This document shows positions 35,262-38,503 of a DNA stretch of 38,503 nucleotides, piece by piece. The position numbers and the translations under genes are program-made. Under the pieces are notes generated by a model, which ran no database searches, had not been told where the DNA came from, and saw nothing but the letters and a program-made list of their open reading frames with translations. The DNA is from Acidobacteriota bacterium (lineage in GTDB: Bacteria > Acidobacteriota > Terriglobia > UBA7540). Position 1 is the stretch's first letter. The number at the start of each line of letters is the position of its first letter. The stretch covers positions 1 to 38,503 of the forward strand of contig JAKAWN010000014.1 of the NCBI GenBank assembly GCA_021827245.1, in the 5' to 3' direction.

Positions 35262-35677
35262 TTTCGTTCCTCCTTCTTCGATCCGGTGGATTTTTGGGAC
35301 AGAAATGTGCCGCGCCTTGAGGATGCGGCACGAAAAATAGTGCTGACAGTACGGATCAGTTGTGAAGGATATTCCCCGGAAAGCTTTCCCAAACCTGTTG
35401 AGGAAACCAGGCTCGAAGCGGGTTTGCTTGGGCAGCAAGCGGATGAACTTCGGCAAGGTTATTATTAGCCGTGGCCCGGGCAGCGGTGAGCGTGACCTTG
35501 CGGGACGGGGAGTTCGACAATGCCACCGGACGAACAACTCTGCACCCCGGAAAGCAGCCCCTCCCCGTAGAATTGGCTGCTAATCAGAAACGCACTTGCA
35601 AATTTTGTAACGGCCAGGGGTTCTTGTCAAGTAGTTTCCTCAACCTTGCCCCGCCAGCATGTACATCGCGGGTGGGA

Positions 35678-35706
35678 CATCAGACATTGATTTTTAATGT
35701 CTGATG
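35678..35706. repeat. Strong inverted repeat
   Basis: CATCAGACATT (35678-35688) and AATGTCTGATG (35696-35706) are exact reverse complements around a seven-base loop GATTTTT. There is no T-tract after it on either strand, so it is not an obvious terminator. It could be one end of a small mobile repeat. Confidence 0.75.
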
Positions 35707-35977
35707 CGTTCAGCGAAGCTGAGCCGTGTTAGGATGGCGTGGCGCCAAAGCCGCCTCGGCAATACGACAAGAATCGCGTTCGCTATCTCACCGCCAGCAC
35801 CTGCCGCCTCGCGCGGCGCGTCTCGCAGACATCCAACAACGATGTCTGCTCCACCCGTGGGGTATGGCGCCATTCTACATCACTCAAATGCCGCATACAT
35901 TCCAAACTGCGGAACGTATGTGCCACCCGCGATTTTTCCCTTGACTCCGCCGCCCCCTTCATAGATGCGCCAGCCGC

Positions 35978-36019
35978 CGTCGGCTGTGATCTGAGAAAAA
36001 CCAAGGCACAAAAACGGTG
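35978..36019 (-). repeat. Dispersed repeat, copy B, after the methyltransferase gene
   Basis: 42 bases beginning CGTCGGCTGTGATCTG and ending GCACAAAAACGGTG on the plus strand match 17628-17670 at 34 of 43 positions with one gap. Like copy A, it lies directly after a minus-strand gene and in the same orientation. Confidence 0.65.
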
Positions 36020-36023
36020 ATGG

Positions 36024-38503
36024 CTACCCGCTCCCGCTTTGCGGAATGAACATATTGGCAGTCATGCCGGCCCTACGTTTCGGGTGCCGGGGTGGAGGCT
36101 TATGGCCATCGAGGAGCTTTGCAACGAGTGCGTCAATTTGCCGCAACTCTGCCGCTACGATCTTTCGGGCTGCCTGGCGTGCCTGTGCGGCGTTCCCGCC
36201 GATTTTCGGTCTCCACTTCACCATCTTTTCGCGGGCGATGCGGGCAACCTTGACGATTTCCATGTGAAGCTGGCCCTTAGGATCAAAGAGTGGAATGGGG
36301 CAAGCCTCAAACGGTCTCCGTGTTATATCCCTTTCCCCTTGCAGGCCCTGTGTCTGGAAGGGTTTTATAGCTTCATTCACTACCGAACTATTGAGAATAC
36401 CGGTAAGGTAGAGCGCATGGTCCTCTGAGTCAGCATAATATCGATAGGAGGCAAAATCAGCCACGAAGCCTTGAATCGGGAGTTTACCTATCTTTTTACC
36501 TTCATCTCGCCCAATATAAGCTGCGGAAATGTTTGTCCCGGAACGGTTGTACAGAACAACAAACCTTTCGGTTGCATTCTGGTTGGTTAGCTTCTGGTCA
36601 TAATTCAGGTATTCGTATACGCTGGGCTGACCGTCCTTCTTTCGGCTCTCCCATATGTTCTCTGCCTTTCTGACCCACTCCGATGCGTAAGGGGCTCCTT
36701 CTGCGAGAATCTCCTGATCATCCAGCACCACGGTTTTTGAGTCTCGCGCCAGAATAGGCAGAACAATTAGGCGAAGTCCTCGAACCGCAAAAGGCAGCAG
36801 GTCCTCGGCCAACGCGGTGCCGAAGAGAAATTTAGTCTCCACTTTGCCCTTGAGTTTGACCTTCCAGGGATTCTTGGCGGAAGTCACGATCGAATTAGGA
36901 GTTCGAAGGAATGGAGTTTTGAAATTGACTGGCTGTTCCGGCGGTGGCTCAACAAACCAAAGGCAGCGCGGGACCAACGTCGCCCCCTGCAGCACGGATG
37001 AAAAGTATGGAGATTTCTCCTCCGGCACTTGCAAAAACGACCACTTGCCCGCCTCTGACTTGAGAACGTTCTGAGCCTGAGACCATTGAACATTGCGCTG
37101 TTCCGGCCTCAGTTCTCCGGTCCAGTTTGTCAGCGGAATTTCCTTCTCCGAGGTTTCGGAGCCACGGAAAAGAACGCAAGTGGGAACCTTGAAGAGACCG
37201 CGCACGCCGCCGAAATCGTGGATTTCTGTAAAGCCCGTCTTCTGGAAAGCTAGATGTTGCTTCGCGGGTAGAATCACGGCCTTGGGCATGACAAACGCCA
37301 TTATGCCGTCGTCCTTCAAAAATTCTTTCTCCGAGTGTGCAAAGAAAACTGTTGAAGTATCAAGCTGCGTAAACAGGTTCCGGTCTGTCTTCTCCAATAG
37401 CTTGTAGCCGAACGCCAACTCTTTGAGCCGGGTCTTATAAACCGGATCTTGAATATCACGGAGTGAAAGCCATGGAGGGTTCGCAACAATAACGTCAACC
37501 TTCTGTCGCCGGAGATAAGCCGGGCGGTATGCGTTCTTAAGTATAAAGCCCCACACTGTATCCCGCTTCCGCCCCATAATCTTAACCAAGAGGGCAAAAT
37601 TATGCCGCCAGTGGAAAATCTCGTCTGCTGTGTACCCATCGAGAAGCTTTGCAAAACCTTCCAGGGCACGTTTCTCTGCGGCCTTGGACGCAGCGCCGCG
37701 TCGGGCGAAGAGAGTCATTTGATCCACTAATTTATCCAGGTCCCTTCCTCTTTCGATGCTATCGAGTGGGATCGAGAAAGTGCCTTCCTCACCGGCACCC
37801 ACAGCCAAACGCCTCTTCTTTGCGTCTTCGCCCGTCATCAGGGTATCCGCTAAGTAAATATGGAGGTAAACGTCATCGGGGTATTCCCGAAGCTCACCAG
37901 CGAGTGCGAGAAGGATGTTCGCCTTCGCCATAAGGACTGCCACAGGGTGGACATCGATGCCCGTTATCGAATTGAGCGCTTCCCTTACGAGTTCCGTGCC
38001 CGTTTTCCCCATGGAACGCAGACGGCGGATTGCGCAGAAAAGGAACGTTCCCGAACCGCACGCCGTGTCCAAGAGGGTGCCTCGCTTGTAGTTAATTCTT
38101 TCCAGCATCAATTCCGCGAGCCAATCAGGCGTGTAGAACTCTCCCAGGAGCTGGCGGTCTTCCGGATCAACGAGCTCCTGATAAAGCATCTTGAGCAAGT
38201 CTTCATCGATTTGCGACCAGTCAAACCCCTCAAGACGGCGGAACAAGTTTGCGAAAAGGTCATAAAAAGCCGTCTCAGCGAGGGTTTCAAGCCCCCAGGA
38301 AAAGAAATCAGGTTCTGCTAAGTTTTGAATGCTTCGCTCGCGGAAAAAGTCACCATTGAGAAGACCGCGATAAAGCACCTTGTCTCGACGAGCCTGGTGG
38401 AAGATCGCCGTCGTCACGATGGCTCGCGAAAGGAGCGTGAGGTAGGTGTGCTTGATAAACAGGTCCTCGTCTTCGGGCGAACTTCCGTATACTTTGGCGA
38501 GGA
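36024..38503 (-). CDS. N6-adenine DNA methyltransferase / type IIG-like restriction-modification protein, 5' end outside window
   Basis: The frame is open to the right edge. The extra codons before the GTG at 38417 (LAKVYGSSPEDEDLFIKHTY and onward) clearly continue the protein, so that GTG is not the start. About 825 codons are visible. Motif I (LLDTACGSGTFL, nucleotides 38040-38075) binds SAM. Motif IV NPPW (37470-37481) is the catalytic motif of amino-methyltransferases acting on adenine. GEFYTPDWLAELM upstream is typical of Eco57I-like and BREX/DISARM-type enzymes. The C-terminal 400 residues probably form the target-recognition region. A nuclease domain, if any, would be in the missing N-terminal part. 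No specificity or helicase gene is visible, so the system type stays open. Confidence 0.87.
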   Translation of the reverse strand, partial: LAKVYGSSPEDEDLFIKHTYLTLLSRAIVTTAIFHQARRDKVLYRGLLNGDFFRERSIQNLAEPDFFSWGLETLAETAFYDLFANLFRRLEGFDWSQIDEDLLKMLYQELVDPEDRQLLGEFYTPDWLAELMLERINYKRGTLLDTACGSGTFLFCAIRRLRSMGKTGTELVREALNSITGIDVHPVAVLMAKANILLALAGELREYPDDVYLHIYLADTLMTGEDAKKRRLAVGAGEEGTFSIPLDSIERGRDLDKLVDQMTLFARRGAASKAAEKRALEGFAKLLDGYTADEIFHWRHNFALLVKIMGRKRDTVWGFILKNAYRPAYLRRQKVDVIVANPPWLSLRDIQDPVYKTRLKELAFGYKLLEKTDRNLFTQLDTSTVFFAHSEKEFLKDDGIMAFVMPKAVILPAKQHLAFQKTGFTEIHDFGGVRGLFKVPTCVLFRGSETSEKEIPLTNWTGELRPEQRNVQWSQAQNVLKSEAGKWSFLQVPEEKSPYFSSVLQGATLVPRCLWFVEPPPEQPVNFKTPFLRTPNSIVTSAKNPWKVKLKGKVETKFLFGTALAEDLLPFAVRGLRLIVLPILARDSKTVVLDDQEILAEGAPYASEWVRKAENIWESRKKDGQPSVYEYLNYDQKLTNQNATERFVVLYNRSGTNISAAYIGRDEGKKIGKLPIQGFVADFASYRYYADSEDHALYLTGILNSSVVNEAIKPFQTQGLQGERDITRRPFEACPIPLFDPKGQLHMEIVKVARIAREKMVKWRPKIGGNAAQARQAARKIVAAELRQIDALVAKLLDGHKPPPRHPKRRAGMTANMFIPQSGSG

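Larger units (their letters stand above)
35262..36023. other. Gene-free stretch with repeats
   Basis: About 760 bases between two minus-strand genes with no open frame having both a start signal and a sensible product. Frames here look like eroded or non-coding sequence. It contains a strong hairpin at 35678-35706 and the second copy of a dispersed repeat at its right end, so the part from about 35660 to 36022 may be one inserted repetitive element. Confidence 0.55.

Overview
This is a GC-rich bacterial chromosome segment with ordinary protein-coding density. It has no rRNA, tRNA, CRISPR array or recognisable transposase. I think it comes from an Acidobacteriota-like soil bacterium. The grounds are indirect: Tat-exported FG-GAP and GH36-like proteins, a GH27 alpha-galactosidase, an SpeE-like protein embedded in membrane segments, many secreted proteins of unknown role, and an alternative N-type ATPase operon. 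No marker gene fixes the taxonomy.

Layout. 1-4.5 kb: the end of a HIT-family gene, an RlpA-like SPOR protein, a rhomboid protease with a zinc ribbon, and leuD/leuC of leucine synthesis. 4.7-7 kb: a Tat-exported FG-GAP beta-propeller and a stand-alone ClpP-like protease behind its own promoter and a terminator-like leader. 7.2-11 kb: a flavoprotein disulfide reductase, then a gene-poor stretch with an excisionase-like HTH protein, a small Cys/His protein and an XRE regulator with a coiled-coil tail. 11.2-17.6 kb: GH27 alpha-galactosidase, a lipoprotein, a membrane-embedded SpeE-like protein, a four-helix-bundle (S23/Avd-like) protein and a proteasome-like Ntn-hydrolase joined to a SEC-C motif. 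17.7-24.5 kb: the kbl-tdh threonine-to-glycine operon, a secreted trypsin-like protease, a GH36-like hydrolase and a ribbon-helix-helix protein. 24.6-32.3 kb: a cytidylate-kinase-like protein and a complete nine-gene ATPase operon transcribed leftward in the order atpD-C-Q-R-B-E-F-A-G. 33.2-38.5 kb: a SurA/DsbA-type exported oxidoreductase, a secreted Cys-rich protein, a 760-base gene-free stretch with repeats, and the 3' part of a large N6-adenine DNA methyltransferase that runs off the right edge.

How the genes work together. The clear functional units are leuCD, tdh-kbl and the N-ATPase operon. The ATPase operon has the diagnostic order, the two extra membrane genes atpQ and atpR, no separate delta gene and an enlarged b subunit. 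Its c subunit carries a carboxylate in each helix (Glu30 and Glu63). GH27 and GH36-like enzymes suggest use of alpha-galactosides, but they are not in one operon.

The least ordinary signals are: (1) a proteasome-like active site (Thr1, Asp17, Lys35) at the exact N terminus of the SEC-C protein; (2) a 24-base perfect palindrome inside the four-helix-bundle gene, related to a repeat just upstream and read as an in-frame peptide; (3) a dispersed repeat of about 42 bases found just after both kbl and the methyltransferase gene, in the same orientation; (4) the orphan ClpP-like gene with an attenuator-like leader; (5) a TetR-type palindrome on the predicted leuC transcription start. Several starts given here lie downstream of the longest open frame because a good ribosome binding site and signal peptide support the internal start.
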